A DNA stretch of 23,207 nt from Peptacetobacter sp900539645 (GTDB lineage: Bacteria > Bacillota > Clostridia > Peptostreptococcales > Peptostreptococcaceae). Position 1 is the stretch's first letter. Each line of letters starts with the position of its first letter. Positions 22,379-23,207 of this stretch are shown piece after piece. Location: assembly GCF_047807365.1 (NCBI RefSeq), contig NZ_JBLOUI010000041.1, forward strand, positions 1 to 23,207, in the 5' to 3' direction. Under the pieces are notes generated by a model. That model was not told the origin of the DNA and did not search any database. It was given only the letters and a program-made list of their open reading frames with translations. The translations under genes and the position numbers were made by a program.

Positions 22379-22408
22379 TTTAGTAAATAAAATTAAGAGG
22401 TGAAAAAA

Positions 22409-22996
22409 ATGGATATGTTAGAGATAATGAAAACACAACAAAAGTATTGCTCAGATCATAGAGATATGCCAAATGAATTACAGATAAAAGCAAAGAGTCT
22501 TTGTTGGGAATACAATCAGAGTAGACCTGATGAGTCAGAAAAGAGAGCCGAAATTCTTCAAAATCTTTTTGGAACTTGTCATCCACTTACATTTGTCGAG
22601 CCATCTTTTAGATGTGACTACGGGTTTAATATACACACTCATGGACTTACAATAATCAACTACAATTGCGTTATTTTAGATACATCGCCTGTAAATATTG
22701 GAAATAATGCGTTTATTGCGCCAGGGGTTTGTTTAGCTTGTGCAGGTCATGCAATAGATGCTGAACAAAGAGCATATGGTATTGGTACATCTGCACCGAT
22801 AACGATTGGTGATGATGTTTGGATTGGAGCAAATTCTACAGTTTGTGGTGGAGTTAGTATAGGTAATGGGACTATTATAGGTGCTGGCAGCGTGGTGACT
22901 AAGGATATTCCAAGTGGAGTGATTGCAGTTGGGAATCCTTGTAGGGTGCTTAGAGAGATTACGGAAGAAGATAAGATGGAACCATTAAAATTTTAA
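22409..22996 (+). CDS. Maltose/galactoside O-acetyltransferase family protein
   Basis: The 195-residue acetyl-CoA-dependent acetyltransferase has an N-terminal helical MAC domain (SDHRDMPNELQIKAKSLCWE) and a left-handed beta-helix of hexapeptide repeats. The acetyl acceptor region has the catalytic histidine in CAGHAIDAEQR. The C-terminal part, ITIGDDVWIGANSTVCGGVS followed by IGNGTIIGAGSVVTKDIPSG, is diagnostic. Family members acetylate sugars such as maltose or glucose, and the exact acceptor is not evident. The ATG at 22409 is preferred to the GTG at 22400, which belongs to the AAGAGGTG ribosome binding site. It is a single-gene unit with its own promoter and terminator. Confidence 0.9.
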   Translation: MDMLEIMKTQQKYCSDHRDMPNELQIKAKSLCWEYNQSRPDESEKRAEILQNLFGTCHPLTFVEPSFRCDYGFNIHTHGLTIINYNCVILDTSPVNIGNNAFIAPGVCLACAGHAIDAEQRAYGIGTSAPITIGDDVWIGANSTVCGGVSIGNGTIIGAGSVVTKDIPSGVIAVGNPCRVLREITEEDKMEPLKF

Positions 22997-23010
22997 AAAT
23001 AACTATTTAG

Positions 23011-23036
23011 AGCAACAGAAAATCTGTTGCTTTTTT
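23011..23036 (+). terminator. Terminator after the acetyltransferase gene
   Basis: AGCAACAG (23011-23018) and CTGTTGCT (23024-23031) form a perfect stem with a 5-base loop, followed by six T. Confidence 0.9.
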
Positions 23037-23102
23037 ATTCTTAAGGAAATTATAATAATTTAAAACTGTGGAAAACTTGTGTATAATAGTAATATAAATG
23101 TA

Positions 23103-23207
23103 TTGAAAAAGCGAAAAGATGAAAAAATAATTAATAAAATATTAAAAAATCACTTCGAAGAATTTAAACTAAAATATTGGAATAAAGTTAGAAGAGAAAT
23201 GAGAGAA
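23103..23207 (+). CDS. Possible start of an IS91-type transposase, cut by window end
   Basis: The frame from TTG at 23103 reads KKRKDEKIINKILKNHFEEF and continues KLKYWNKVRREMRE to the edge of the window. The pattern of a helix ending HFEEFK, then a tyrosine/tryptophan and a basic 'VRREMRE', resembles the N-terminus of IS91-family transposases before their zinc finger. Only 35 residues are visible, no ribosome binding site is seen and the true start is uncertain. A TATAAT at 23082-23087 could be a -10 box. Another protein type is quite possible. Confidence 0.35.
   Translation, partial: MKKRKDEKIINKILKNHFEEFKLKYWNKVRREMRE

Noticed and set aside
1..23207. CRISPR arrays, tRNA or rRNA genes, riboswitches
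   Set aside because: No regularly spaced repeats, no tRNA-like cloverleaf or rRNA sequence and no recognised riboswitch core was seen by eye on either strand.

Overview
The window is AT-rich, low-GC Firmicute DNA of the Peptostreptococcaceae/Clostridia type. Its core is a complete bile acid 7alpha-dehydroxylation (bai) operon in the order baiB-baiCD-baiE-baiA-baiF-baiG-baiH. The gene order, the base composition and the absence of baiI after baiH fit Peptacetobacter (Clostridium) hiranonis or a close relative. The organism call is an inference from remembered protein families and gene order, not from a search.

Left part (1-5380): the 3' end of an IS30-family transposase, a MATE efflux pump, then a leftward three-gene operon. 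That operon encodes an AraC-type regulator with two tandem DNA-binding domains, a stand-alone AraC-type sensor domain without a DNA-binding domain, and a SnoaL/NTF2-fold protein that keeps four of the five BaiE active-site residues. A second SnoaL-fold gene is divergently transcribed from the regulator. The shared intergenic region carries two pairs of direct repeats, both with a 21-bp period, the spacing expected for AraC-family half-sites.

Centre (5381-16316): a 645-bp leader with repeats and palindromes precedes baiB. BaiB activates the bile acid with CoA. BaiA oxidises the 3alpha-hydroxyl, BaiCD desaturates ring A, BaiE removes the 7alpha-hydroxyl, and BaiH and BaiCD reduce the intermediates again. 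BaiA restores the 3-hydroxyl, BaiF recycles CoA and BaiG imports substrate. Several intercistronic gaps contain stem-loops without T-tracts. A terminator-like element with an alternative pairing lies between baiG and baiH, and a strong terminator ends the operon.

Right part (16317-23207): ribokinase; a decayed FlaR-like P-loop kinase gene beside an orphan terminator; an operon of a flavin-binding ferredoxin fusion, a macrodomain-SirTM sirtuin fusion and an exported alkaline phosphatase; a HigBA-type toxin-antitoxin pair read leftward from a consensus promoter with a palindrome over its spacer; a hexapeptide-repeat sugar acetyltransferase; and a possible start of an IS91-type transposase at the edge.

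The points most worth following are the rearranged AraC pair with its 21-bp repeats, the two extra SnoaL-fold proteins beside a bai operon, and the macrodomain-sirtuin fusion, which seems to have lost the sirtuin's NAD-binding glycine loop.
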